A DNA stretch of 64,000 nucleotides, from NCBI GenBank assembly GCA_902560445.1, contig CACELO010000003.1, positions 1-64,000 of the forward strand, written 5' to 3'. Below, piece after piece: positions 55,056 to 63,968 of this stretch. This DNA is from an uncultured Candidatus Poseidoniales archaeon (GTDB lineage: Archaea; Thermoplasmatota; Poseidoniia; Poseidoniales; Thalassarchaeaceae). Position 1 is the first letter of the stretch; each line of letters begins with the position of its first letter. A program made the position numbers and the translations under genes. Below the pieces are notes generated by a model that was not told the DNA's origin, searched no databases, and saw nothing but the letters and a program-made list of their open reading frames with translations.

Positions 55056-55313
55056 TTAATCCGTATCTGAGGTCTCTTCAGCAATATCTTCCAAACCCCA
55101 GTCTGACCAACTCCATGCTCTTTCATGGAAATAATACAGTATCATCTTTGTGAATAATTCAGTTCCACCAATAGCGGCTCCTGCCTTGATATCTCCTGTC
55201 ACAATGTAAGCTATCAGAATTGTATCAAGAGTACCTATTGTTCTCCAAGTGACAGTCTTAACCAAACTACGAGCTTTATTCGCGTGTCCTGTACCCGGGA
55301 TATGTTCTGCCAT
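55056..55313 (-). CDS. DUF2061 small membrane protein
   Basis: 85 aa with the DUF2061 pattern SLVKTVTWRTIGTLDTILIA, TGDIKAGAAIGG and KMILYYFHERAWS. Two membrane helices. The domain occurs in bacteria beside or fused to sulfate-activation enzymes, which fits the sulfur-type genes just upstream on the other strand. It converges with tauE, 10 nt between stops. Function unknown. Confidence 0.85.
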   Translation of the reverse strand: MAEHIPGTGHANKARSLVKTVTWRTIGTLDTILIAYIVTGDIKAGAAIGGTELFTKMILYYFHERAWSWSDWGLEDIAEETSDTD

Positions 55314-55370
55314 AACATTACCAACAGCAGCACTTAGTTAACCTGTCCCCGTACATGATCAAGAAAAATA

Positions 55371-56603
55371 TCACACAGATTCGAGAATTATTGCTATTCC
55401 CTGTCCGCCACCAATACATGCTGTCGCGATTCCAAACTTCTTGCCCTCTCGCTTGAGTGTATGTGCTAGAGTTAGTGTGAGACGACTTCCTGTTGCTGCA
55501 AGAGGGTGCCCTAAACCGACTGCACCACCGTTAATATTGACTATCTCATGTGAAATTCCCAATTCCTTCATACAAGCCACTGCTTGACCGGCGAAGGCTT
55601 CGTTGATTTCCCATAGGTCAATCTCATCCACACTCATACCTGCCCTTTCAAGGGCTAGTTTGCTGGCTGGTACCGGGCCATATGCCATAATTGCAGGTTC
55701 AAGGCCAACAACCCCCCAGTTGACTATTCTTGCTATGGGTTTGTCTCCGTCAGAGGCGGCCTGAGATGCGGATTTCAGCACTACAGCTGCTGCACCATCA
55801 ACTACACCAGAGGCATTTCCAGCGGTTACCAAGGAAGTAGGGCCGAAATGCGTCCTAAGTGCACCAAGGGACTCATCACTAGTACCTCTAACAAAGTGGT
55901 CTTCTTCGGTTGCAGTGACTAAACCATCGGCCGTCTCAACATCAACAATTTCTTCAGCCCAAATCCCATTATCAACACTATTTTCAGTTCTTGAATGACT
56001 AATTACTGCAAAAGAATCTGCTTCTTTTCTCGTGACGCCCACTCTACGACAGATTTCATCACTAGTTTGGGCCATGAAGGAATCACAAGTGGTATCTAGC
56101 AAATTGGTGAAGAGATAATCTTCCATATCCTTGGGAAGTTCATCACCTTCTCTTGGTGGTCTTCCTAGTTTGTAGGTGGAGCGCATTCCTCTAAGTACGT
56201 GTGGTGCCTGGCTGAGATTTTCCATTCCCCCTGCAACCACAGTATTGGCTTCACCAAGCATAATCATTTGAGATGCTGAAATTATTGATTGAATTCCTGA
56301 ACCACATAATCGGTTTAGTGTAAGCATTGGAACCTCTTGGGGGATACCTGCATTAAGTCCTGCATGACGAGCGCCAAAAATCGCCTGATCGCTTGTCTGT
56401 AATGCGTGACCGATTACTAGGTGGTCAACTGACTCTGGGCTTGTACCAGTCTTCTCAAGAGCCCCTCGAATAGCGATAGAGCCTAATTGCTCGGCACTTA
56501 CTTCGGCTAATCTTCCACCGACTTCACCGTCTCCACGCTTTCCACCAAGCCATTCACAGAACGGGGTTCTAGCTCCTCCGATTAGTACAACGTCTTCGCT
56601 CAT
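55371..56603 (-). CDS. Acetyl-CoA C-acyltransferase (thiolase)
   Basis: Condenses or cleaves acyl-CoA thioesters. The nucleophile is in LTLNRLCGSGIQS, followed by GGMENLSQAPH; the C-terminal catalytic residues are in NINGGAVGLGHPLAATGSR cut at the His, and TACIGGGQG. ATG 56603 (MSEDVVLIGGARTPF) is used; ATGs at 56609 and 56627 are in frame. About 410 aa. It may serve fatty acid breakdown, mevalonate synthesis or both; no partner gene is in the window to decide. Confidence 0.92.
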   Translation of the reverse strand: MSEDVVLIGGARTPFCEWLGGKRGDGEVGGRLAEVSAEQLGSIAIRGALEKTGTSPESVDHLVIGHALQTSDQAIFGARHAGLNAGIPQEVPMLTLNRLCGSGIQSIISASQMIMLGEANTVVAGGMENLSQAPHVLRGMRSTYKLGRPPREGDELPKDMEDYLFTNLLDTTCDSFMAQTSDEICRRVGVTRKEADSFAVISHSRTENSVDNGIWAEEIVDVETADGLVTATEEDHFVRGTSDESLGALRTHFGPTSLVTAGNASGVVDGAAAVVLKSASQAASDGDKPIARIVNWGVVGLEPAIMAYGPVPASKLALERAGMSVDEIDLWEINEAFAGQAVACMKELGISHEIVNINGGAVGLGHPLAATGSRLTLTLAHTLKREGKKFGIATACIGGGQGIAIILESV

Positions 56604-56672
56604 TGACATTACCGAGATAATTACCATTCATGAGGCTGACTATCCCAAAGGGAAAGACTGTATGTCAAAAAT

Positions 56673-58064
56673 TCAATCATCATCAGTCATTGAGCCTAGG
56701 TAATCAGGTAGGTCCACTCCAGCATTTGACGCTATGTCGTGTAGAGGGGGGAGTGACTTTACAAGATTGGAGATAAAGTTCGAAGTCGAACTTCCATCAC
56801 CATCTCCGCCAGAATCCCATACAGTAATGCTGTCAATCTTCAAGTTACGAATTGCTTCGACCTGGGCTGATACCATCTGGTCGATCTTCTCAACCATAAG
56901 TAGTGTAGCTGCGGCCTTTGCATCTCCATTAGCACTGCTAACTAGGCCTTGGTAACCTGCGGCCTTTGCTTCTAGGACCTGTTGAACACCAGACGCCTCT
57001 GCTTCATAGCGAGCAAGTATCGCGTCTGCTTCACCACGTGCGATACGTCGTTGTCTTTCTGCTTCAGCTTCTGCAGCGATTTCGATTTGCTGTTTCTGAA
57101 TTTGCTCACGTACAATTTCGCTAGCCTTCAGACGTTCTTCCTCTTCAGTGAATTTAGCCCTCTGAATTTCCGCTTCGGCCTTAGCAGTTGCAACTTCAGC
57201 ACGTTGATTTGCTGAAGCTTCTGCCTCAGCAAGATCAGCGTCGGAGTTAGCAATCTCACCTTTTGCATCGTTCTCTCCGGCAACTGCTAATGCTTCTTGT
57301 TGTCCAACGTAAACACGCTGATCTGCTTCGGCAGTCTTTCGACCCTTCTCTGCCTCTGCTAGGTTCTTTGCAACCTCAATCTCCTTGGTTCGGTTTGCTT
57401 CTGCCGCACCAACGGCACCGTCTCGCTCTGCATTAGCTACATCAACACGTGCGTTCTCAACGGCAGTTGAAGCGGCCTTCTTACCGATGCTTTCGATATA
57501 GTCCGATTCGTCAGTAATATCCACCAAGTTTACGTTGATTAGGTAAAGACCAACTTTCTGTAATTCTGTATCTACGTTCTTTCTAGTCAATTCTAAGAAT
57601 GCATCGCGGTCTTGGTTAATCTGCTCGATTGTCAAGGAGGCTACAGTTAGACGAAGTTGACCGAAAATAATCTCTTTAGCCATTTCTTCAATATCATTTT
57701 GTTTTAATCCAAGCAGACGCTCGGCTGCATTAGCCATAATTTGCTTCTCAGTTGAGACACCAATTGTGAATGTTGATGGAACGTTTATTCGGATATTCTG
57801 GAGCGATAGAGCGTTCCTTAGATCGATATTGATTGTGATTGGTGTTAATGTTAGGAAGGCGTAGTCCTGAATGAGCGGCCAAACAAGCGCTGCACCACCA
57901 TGTATAGTCCTACTCGCCTTACCCTTATCGGTACGACCATAAACTACCATTACCTTATCCGGAGGACATCTTTTGTACCTCTGTGCAAAGAATATTACAA
58001 TTGCAACCAAGAACAGTATGGTTGCGAACATCATTATTGTTAGTAGTGCACCAGCTTCAGCCAT
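56673..58064 (-). CDS. Flotillin/YqiK-type SPFH protein
   Basis: Membrane scaffold protein. N-terminal helix LLTIMMFATILFLVAIVIFF, then the SPFH/band 7 domain (CPPDKVMVVYG to about residue 190), then a long Ala/Glu-rich coiled coil (about 190-370) typical of flotillins. The Gly/Asp/Ser-rich hinge SGGDGDGSS is followed by a C-terminal segment ending in acidic residues. ATG 58064 has GGAG 8 nt upstream; ATG 58088 adds eight residues. Next to an NfeD gene, its usual partner. 463 aa. Confidence 0.9.
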   Translation of the reverse strand: MAEAGALLTIMMFATILFLVAIVIFFAQRYKRCPPDKVMVVYGRTDKGKASRTIHGGAALVWPLIQDYAFLTLTPITINIDLRNALSLQNIRINVPSTFTIGVSTEKQIMANAAERLLGLKQNDIEEMAKEIIFGQLRLTVASLTIEQINQDRDAFLELTRKNVDTELQKVGLYLINVNLVDITDESDYIESIGKKAASTAVENARVDVANAERDGAVGAAEANRTKEIEVAKNLAEAEKGRKTAEADQRVYVGQQEALAVAGENDAKGEIANSDADLAEAEASANQRAEVATAKAEAEIQRAKFTEEEERLKASEIVREQIQKQQIEIAAEAEAERQRRIARGEADAILARYEAEASGVQQVLEAKAAGYQGLVSSANGDAKAAATLLMVEKIDQMVSAQVEAIRNLKIDSITVWDSGGDGDGSSTSNFISNLVKSLPPLHDIASNAGVDLPDYLGSMTDDD

Positions 58065-58148
58065 AGCAATCGCTCCGTACTGCGACAAACGCTATTGACT
58101 CATTAAGGCTATGCCGGCACAATCAAGAATCTGCATTGAAAATGGATT

Positions 58149-58748
58149 CTAAACTCTCTTTACCACAAGGGTAGAACTAATGACGTCAACGACTTCAATA
58201 AAGTCTCCAGTAGCTATACCCTGACCATCTTCTGATTTTGCATTGTAGGTCTTCTGGGCACCACCAACTTCGATTGTAACTTGGCCAACGCTATCTTCAG
58301 GAATTCTGAGGTAAACGGTTCCTTTCTCACCAATGGCCTGTTCCATTTCGATATTTCCACTGGCTTCCAAAGAAAAGAAGAGTTGGAAGATTTTTCCAGT
58401 CCCATACATCGAGGCTAATCCAGCAACCCCGCCTACCCCTATAGCCAGAGTATCTCCCCCATCAGACTTTAGCGTGTATAATCCAGATAGACCAAAGAAC
58501 ATCATGAATGCCATTACTCCTTGGAAGGTCATAGCATCGAATGCACCATCAGAACTCATGACATCGAATTCGATACCAAATAACCCCTCAAAAAGACCCT
58601 CGCCGACTCCTCCAATCAGCATCAAAAGGAACCAAAACAGGAATAGAACGCCTCCGATTAGCGCAGATGCGGCAAAAATCAATTCTAATGTTGAACCAGA
58701 TTCGCCGAAAACAAGTTCTACCAAATTGAAGTCGTCTAGGGATACCAT
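58149..58748 (-). CDS. NfeD/YqiJ-like membrane protein
   Basis: 199 aa. An N-terminal part with about three helices (AASALIGGVLFLFWFLLMLI, GVMAFMMFFGLSGLYTL, GVGGVAGLASMYGTG) is followed by a C-terminal OB-fold domain: KGTVYLRIPEDSVGQVTIEV to FIEVVDVISSTLVVKRV. This is the NfeD arrangement and NfeD proteins pair with flotillin-like proteins, as here 60 nt upstream of the flotillin. Probably assembles with it in membrane microdomains. Confidence 0.85.
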   Translation of the reverse strand: MVSLDDFNLVELVFGESGSTLELIFAASALIGGVLFLFWFLLMLIGGVGEGLFEGLFGIEFDVMSSDGAFDAMTFQGVMAFMMFFGLSGLYTLKSDGGDTLAIGVGGVAGLASMYGTGKIFQLFFSLEASGNIEMEQAIGEKGTVYLRIPEDSVGQVTIEVGGAQKTYNAKSEDGQGIATGDFIEVVDVISSTLVVKRV

Positions 58749-58804
58749 TGATTATGTCTGGAGGGCATTTTGCTTTGATTGCTTCGCCGGATTTAGGTGG
58801 ATGT

Positions 58805-59065
58805 TCAGACTTTATTCCTACGTCTGAGCCATTCCGCGACCCCACGATCAAAATTCGTCACAGGACCTAAACTTAGTCCAGTGATTATCGCAGTGACGAC
58901 TTTACGCGTAAGGGATGAGGAAATATACGGTTCAGTAATTGTCCACACCAATAAAGCAATTAGAATAATGATGATTGGTATCAACATCCTTCGAAGGAAA
59001 ATATGGTACCCCCCAAGCATATCATATGCTGGGTTATTGATTACATCATCAATTCTGTCCGACAT
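58805..59065 (-). CDS. Hypothetical small membrane protein
   Basis: 86 aa, not recognised. A polar start (MSDRIDDVINNPAYD) is followed by one long helix (RMLIPIIIILIALLVWTI) and a second weaker one, then a basic tail (EWLRRRNKV). It sits between the NfeD gene and another small membrane protein on the same strand, so the four may be one transcript. Confidence 0.6.
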   Translation of the reverse strand: MSDRIDDVINNPAYDMLGGYHIFLRRMLIPIIIILIALLVWTITEPYISSSLTRKVVTAIITGLSLGPVTNFDRGVAEWLRRRNKV

Positions 59066-59089
59066 ACCCTTACTCGACAGGAGGTCACC

Positions 59090-59422
59090 TCAGTATGCTA
59101 ACCAGAATAGAGCGGCCAAGAAAGTTAGGGCGGTTGGGCCTCCATACATCAAGGCCTTACTTACGACGGGAGTATCATCTACTCTACTTAATTCACCAGT
59201 TTGCTGGTCACGAACTAATACGGTCTTTTCGGACTTGGAATATCTGTCTGAAAATTCTTTGTGATTTCTGGCGACAAAGATAAGGAAATACACCCCTAAA
59301 GCAAGCATACCACTACCTGTGCCTTGGAGAATAGCTGCCACTAGTGCAGTTTCTATTTCTGATGCAATGATTAATTGTGCAAATCCGGTAAGGAAGAAAA
59401 TTAGAGAGTCAGCCCTTGCCAT
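59090..59422 (-). CDS. Hypothetical small membrane protein
   Basis: 110 aa, not recognised. About three helices: LIFFLTGFAQLIIASEI, ILQGTGSGMLALGVYFLIFVA and ALMYGGPTALTFLAALFWLAY. A polar loop of about 40 residues between the second and third is rich in Lys, Arg and Asp. It ends 24 nt before the next small membrane gene. Confidence 0.6.
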   Translation of the reverse strand: MARADSLIFFLTGFAQLIIASEIETALVAAILQGTGSGMLALGVYFLIFVARNHKEFSDRYSKSEKTVLVRDQQTGELSRVDDTPVVSKALMYGGPTALTFLAALFWLAY

Positions 59423-59473
59423 GATTAGGGCGAACTAGCCGACTATCATCAATCCTTTGCCGTGATATACTAA

Positions 59474-59890
59474 TCAAACAAGACTACTTGGTTTCTTTTC
59501 CCAGACCGCCCATGTGCCTCTTGCATGAGCGATTTTCTTTCCATTTTGATCTGTAATTTCACCTTGCAAATGGGCTAAATTTCGACCCCTGCGAACTACT
59601 TCGCCAACCGCAGTAAGATGAGAACCGCGATAAGCAGGTTCGAGATATGACAAATCCAATTGTGCTGTTGCACACCATTCTTCTTTCGATAAAGTAGTCA
59701 CTAATGTCCCTCCCATTGCTGTGTCCAACAATGTAGCATGTAGCCCTCCATGTGCAACACCTCCGGCGTTTAGATGGTCTTCTCTAATCATCAATTCGAC
59801 AACACATCTACCTCGGGTAAATTCCGTAATTTCAAAGCCTATTGTTTCCGCCAATTTAGTTAATTTAGGCGAACTTAATTCATCAGTCAT
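59474..59890 (-). CDS. PaaI-family hotdog thioesterase
   Basis: Hydrolyses acyl-CoA thioesters. Hotdog fold with the active-site segment GGVAHGGLHATLLDTAMGG and a beta strand GRNLAHLQGEITDQNG, as in PaaI/YigI-type enzymes. 138 aa. The acyl group is unknown; aromatic or medium-chain esters are typical for the family. It lies 9 nt downstream of the ABC exporter and is probably cotranscribed. Confidence 0.88.
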   Translation of the reverse strand: MTDELSSPKLTKLAETIGFEITEFTRGRCVVELMIREDHLNAGGVAHGGLHATLLDTAMGGTLVTTLSKEEWCATAQLDLSYLEPAYRGSHLTAVGEVVRRGRNLAHLQGEITDQNGKKIAHARGTWAVWEKKPSSLV

Positions 59891-59899
59891 GTTTGAGCC

Positions 59900-61675
59900 T
59901 CAATCATTACTTGCAGCTAATCCAGTTTGTACCGACCATAGCCTAGAGTATAGTCCGTCAGACTCAACCAATTTCTCATGCGTACCTAATTCAGTAATCA
60001 TACCGGAATCTAAGACTGCAATCTTATCTGCATTTCTAACGGTGGAAAGGCGATGAGCGATAATGATGGTAGTTCTATCTGTCGAAATTCTTTCAATTGA
60101 ACGCTGTAATGCAGCCTCGGTCTCATTATCGACATTACTCGTTGCTTCGTCAAATACGAGTATTGGTGCATCTTTTAGCACCGCACGTGCAATTGCTAGA
60201 CGTTGTCGCTGGCCGCCAGAAAGTCTGTGTCCGTCTTCACCGATATCGGTCTCCCAGCCCTCTGGTAGTTCATTGATGAAATTAGTAGCCTCTGCTATAC
60301 GAGCAGCTTCCAAGACCTCTTTCTCACTAGCACTAGGTCTACCATAGAGGATATTTTCTCGTACTGTTCCAGGGAATAGAGTGGTATTTTGAGAAACTAA
60401 AGAAATTGAACCCCTTAGTGATGCTAACTTTAGTTCCTTAACATCATTGCCATCAAGACTAACCGAACCTTGTAGTGGATCGTGGAAGCGAAGAAGAAGT
60501 CCAACTAGGGTGGTCTTACCTGATCCTGTACTTCCAACAAGTCCGATGGTTTCTCCCGACTCTATACTAAGAGATACTCCAGAGAGAACCGATTCTCTTT
60601 CTGGATAGGAAAACTCAATGCTATCAAAGGTAATCTCTCCATTCGCTTCATCTAATTCAATATCACCTTCAACTAAACCGATTGGAGTATCTAATAAATT
60701 AAGAACTCTGTCAGTTGATGCCATGGCTCTCTGATACAAATCGAAAGTTTGGCCGAGGCGAGTAAGTGGCCAAAGAAGTCTTTGGGTGATGAATACGATT
60801 ATCGAATAAGCCCCAATTGACAGTGAACCCTCGAGAGCTAACCAACCTCCGACCAACATATTCGCTGTAAAAGCAAATAAAATGGCCATTCGAATAAGAG
60901 GGACAAATGAGGCAGAAAGACGTATTGCATCTCTATTTGCATCTCTATATGAGCGAGAGGCAACACCTACCCGCTCTACCTCTCGCTCCTCTGCAGTGAA
61001 TGATTTGATTGTGGTAATTCCACTCAAATTGTTATTCAGTAGAGCGTTGAGATCGCCGACTTCTTTGCGGACTTTGGCGTAACGAACGCCAATTCTACGC
61101 TGGAACATAAACGAGCCACCGACAATTATTGGGATTGGCAATATTGCGTAAATTGCCACAGAAGGCGCTAGAATGAACATCACTCCTCCGACAACGATAA
61201 CCGTTGTCGCAACCTGAAGTAGGTCATTGGCTCCTTGGTCAAGAAATCGCTCAAGTTGATTAACATCATCATTCATTATTGCCATCAACCCGCCAGTTGT
61301 TTGGCCAGAGAACCATTGCATCTCGAGATTTTGAATATGCTCATATGCGTCCATTCTCAGTTCATGTTGAGCATTTTGAGCGAGATTCCTCCATAATACT
61401 CCAAACCAATATTCGAATAGTGATTCTAGAACCCAAATAACCACTGTAAGAGCTACAAGAATCAAAAATTGGTCATAAGGATCTGGATATCCAAAATCAG
61501 CTAGCATCGAGTCTTCTTTGTATGTTACAACGTCGATAGCCATACCGATTAGAATAGGTGGTGCTAGATCCCAAAACTTGTTCATGATTGAACAAAATGA
61601 GGCGAGCCACACTTGCCATCTATACTCCCTCAAGTGCCCTAACAAGCGCAACAGAGGGTGGCTCCGCTCTGTCAT
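59900..61675 (-). CDS. ABC exporter, fused permease and ATPase (MsbA/MdlB type)
   Basis: Half-transporter of 591 aa that works as a dimer to move lipids, peptides or drugs outward. Six-helix membrane domain in residues 1-310, then the ATPase: Walker A GSTGSGKTTL, signature RLSGGQRQRLAIARA, Walker B ILVFDEATSNVD and H-loop IIAHRLST. The substrate cannot be told. ATG 61675. The 210-nt gap upstream has no convincing gene. Confidence 0.93.
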   Translation of the reverse strand: MTERSHPLLRLLGHLREYRWQVWLASFCSIMNKFWDLAPPILIGMAIDVVTYKEDSMLADFGYPDPYDQFLILVALTVVIWVLESLFEYWFGVLWRNLAQNAQHELRMDAYEHIQNLEMQWFSGQTTGGLMAIMNDDVNQLERFLDQGANDLLQVATTVIVVGGVMFILAPSVAIYAILPIPIIVGGSFMFQRRIGVRYAKVRKEVGDLNALLNNNLSGITTIKSFTAEEREVERVGVASRSYRDANRDAIRLSASFVPLIRMAILFAFTANMLVGGWLALEGSLSIGAYSIIVFITQRLLWPLTRLGQTFDLYQRAMASTDRVLNLLDTPIGLVEGDIELDEANGEITFDSIEFSYPERESVLSGVSLSIESGETIGLVGSTGSGKTTLVGLLLRFHDPLQGSVSLDGNDVKELKLASLRGSISLVSQNTTLFPGTVRENILYGRPSASEKEVLEAARIAEATNFINELPEGWETDIGEDGHRLSGGQRQRLAIARAVLKDAPILVFDEATSNVDNETEAALQRSIERISTDRTTIIIAHRLSTVRNADKIAVLDSGMITELGTHEKLVESDGLYSRLWSVQTGLAASND

Positions 61676-61885
61676 GTGTGGCTCTAACTATGGACAGTGC
61701 TTGAATCTGCCCTAAGGCATAGGGTTAGTTTACAGTAAGAAAATTACTATTTACTCAGATATGATAGGTTTAGAAACCGTTTCAAGATTAGGATTCTCAT
61801 CATTTATGTCTTACTTCCTTATGTCTTCTATCGAAGGATTGGATATAATCAACTGGCTTCAACCCTCAGGTGGAAAATTACAGAA

Positions 61886-62941
61886 TTAACCATTGGAAGG
61901 GGTTATCTCTCCCGCCCAAGTATCTGCCCAAGTATCATAGATTTTGACACTAACAGAGCTCGTTGAATTAGTACGAATCTCGTAGTAATCAGAGGCTGAA
62001 AAATATCCATCTCCTGAATAATCCCAATAAACAAAATTCCACCAATCACCACGGACGTCGCTTTGGTTAGATGTCAAATCAGCTAGATTAAACTCCACAA
62101 TTGTAGATTCCGACTCTATAACTTGGAAAATCAACTCCGTAGTATCAACCTCGGAGGTGAATTCTAGAGGGACATATCCCGCCCATATTGTCGTTCCATC
62201 GGATAATTGGACGGGGTCATCGATATTGAATTCAATCGCAGCTCTAGGTAAATCAGGTTGTAGGCTCAATTCTACATCATCTCCTTTCTCAATACTCAAA
62301 ACGAAAGCAGAGTCATCGTTACCGTACAATTCGACACCAATTAGTTCGGGAGGAACGCCTTTCAAGACTAGAATTATACTATGTGTATCATTTTGAGCGC
62401 TGGCCACCTGTTCAAGAGATTCAATATCGTGAGTTATTGTCCATTCGAGTCCTGAAATCGATGTCGTATCAAATCCGAAGGATGGCCAGAAACCATCTGG
62501 ATCTTCCATAGCTTGTTCGACGATCTCATAGAATGGGTCCTTGTAATCAGGAACTGCATCCCTACCCTCATACCAAACATTACCTAATCTAATATTAGTG
62601 GTTTCTGTACCTTCGATGACTTCAGTATCAATAGAATTGGTTCCAAGACTGAATCTCATTGCGATTGAACGTAGATTTTGCTCGTCATCTTTAGCAACGT
62701 TCCAATGTATTTCTCCCAGTTGAGTTTCTGTTTGGTAGGTTGTTGAAGATTTAACTCGCAACCTAGAATTTTCAGAGGCCAGTAACAATACATCTAGAGA
62801 TTCTGGATTGGAAAGTAATTCGTTCAGAATATCATTGTTGAAGGGGAAGCAACCGGTATCTTCGCAAGATTCGATCGGGACTTCCAAACAACCTGAAGAG
62901 CAGGGAATTATGAGCAATATCCCCAGCAACACTGCTCTCAT
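61886..62941 (-). CDS. Predicted lipoprotein
   Basis: 351 aa, exported. The N-terminus MRAVLLGILLIIPCSSGC has a short hydrophobic core and a lipobox-like SSGC (Cys18), so the mature protein is probably lipid-anchored outside. The body is acidic and beta-rich with no recognised domain; two more early cysteines (SCEDTGC) could form a disulfide. It lies upstream of the ABC exporter on the same strand, 210 nt apart, and divergent from the NAD-kinase gene. Confidence 0.75.
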   Translation of the reverse strand: MRAVLLGILLIIPCSSGCLEVPIESCEDTGCFPFNNDILNELLSNPESLDVLLLASENSRLRVKSSTTYQTETQLGEIHWNVAKDDEQNLRSIAMRFSLGTNSIDTEVIEGTETTNIRLGNVWYEGRDAVPDYKDPFYEIVEQAMEDPDGFWPSFGFDTTSISGLEWTITHDIESLEQVASAQNDTHSIILVLKGVPPELIGVELYGNDDSAFVLSIEKGDDVELSLQPDLPRAAIEFNIDDPVQLSDGTTIWAGYVPLEFTSEVDTTELIFQVIESESTIVEFNLADLTSNQSDVRGDWWNFVYWDYSGDGYFSASDYYEIRTNSTSSVSVKIYDTWADTWAGEITPSNG

Positions 62942-62980
62942 TGAAATAAATCCCGTGACTTATCGCTGATGAGGCTATGG

Positions 62981-63008
62981 TTTATTAGTTAATCAAAATA
63001 TACTATAT
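62981..63008. promoter_or_regulatory. Candidate promoters in the lipoprotein/NAD-kinase divergent gap
   Basis: An AT-rich AAAATATACTATAT (62995-63008) reads as a TATA-like box toward the kinase gene. TTTATTAGTT (62981-62990) reads as a TATA-like box for the lipoprotein gene on the other strand, about 40 nt from its ATG. By eye only; no transcript starts are known. Confidence 0.3.
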
Positions 63009-63092
63009 CGAGACCATAAGAGAGTCTCAGACTCCTTGCGTCGCCCCTATATGGAGTGATTATTGCGCCTATATTGAGAAGGGGGTATATTG

Positions 63093-63968
63093 GTGATAGA
63101 CAACATACTCGTAGTCTACAAGAAAAACTTCGAGGAGATTCATGACCAAGCGTTGGAATCAATCCGAAATGAATTGGATATTATTGTCGCCGAATGTGGA
63201 ATTAGTGTAGATTATTCCGCTAGAGAAAACGTTAGACGCACCGATTTCATTGAATGCGATTTGGTAGTTGTTTTAGGCGGTGATGGAACCCTAACTTCAA
63301 TTGCACATTCTGTAGATTCCGACACTCCTGTGATGGGGGTAAATTCCCATCCAAGGTCTGAGGATGAAGAGGGTTCCTATGGATTCTACATGGGCAGTGA
63401 CCCGACAAATTTCGCAGCTGATATTCGCTCAGTAATAGAAGGGACTGCAATAGTAAATCGGCTACCGAGATTGCAAGCAGAGATTGAAACCACAAGCGGA
63501 AATAAAATCCGTTGTGACCCTGCATTGAATGATTTGTTGGTCGCTAATACGCACCAATATCAACCTTCGAAATACAGAATTCAACGTGGGCAGAATGTCG
63601 ATTGCAAACAATATTCTTCAGGTTGTCTCTTCTCAACATTCCTTGGTCAAGGCGCTTGGTATCGTCATGTGGTCAATATAGAAGGGACTAATTTCCCCGT
63701 TTCAGAAATAAACAATCATTACCTATTCGTGGCTAGAGATTTACCTCGAGCAGAAAGAAGGGAAGATGGATCATACTGGGAGTGGACACAACAGCCAACA
63801 GTTATGACAAGCGATATGCATCGTGGATACGTTGTCAGCGATGGTTGGGATGAAACCCATTTTACCCGTGGCTCTACAATCACTATCGATATCCAAGGTC
63901 CTGATTTGCAACTACTGACTTTCAGAAGCACAATGCTAGACCGAGTCGCAAATTGGCTTGACAACTGA
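63093..63968 (+). CDS. NAD kinase-like protein
   Basis: Phosphorylates NAD to NADP, or a related substrate. The GGDG motif is in VVVLGGDGTLTSIAHS and the NAD-kinase segment GVNSHPRSEDEEGSYGF follows. Later parts (SSGCLFSTFLGQGAWYRHV) are divergent from bacterial NadK, so a diacylglycerol-kinase-like or organelle-type NAD kinase relation is possible. Start GTG 63093, with GGGGG 7 nt upstream; TTG 63090 is adjacent. 291 aa. Only 32 nt follow before the window ends. Confidence 0.8.
   Translation: MIDNILVVYKKNFEEIHDQALESIRNELDIIVAECGISVDYSARENVRRTDFIECDLVVVLGGDGTLTSIAHSVDSDTPVMGVNSHPRSEDEEGSYGFYMGSDPTNFAADIRSVIEGTAIVNRLPRLQAEIETTSGNKIRCDPALNDLLVANTHQYQPSKYRIQRGQNVDCKQYSSGCLFSTFLGQGAWYRHVVNIEGTNFPVSEINNHYLFVARDLPRAERREDGSYWEWTQQPTVMTSDMHRGYVVSDGWDETHFTRGSTITIDIQGPDLQLLTFRSTMLDRVANWLDN

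Noticed and set aside
61761..61889. 42-codon open frame in the gap upstream of the ABC exporter
   Set aside because: Starts with ATG but has no clear ribosome site or recognisable motif and runs into the 3' end of the lipoprotein gene on the other strand; too weak to call.
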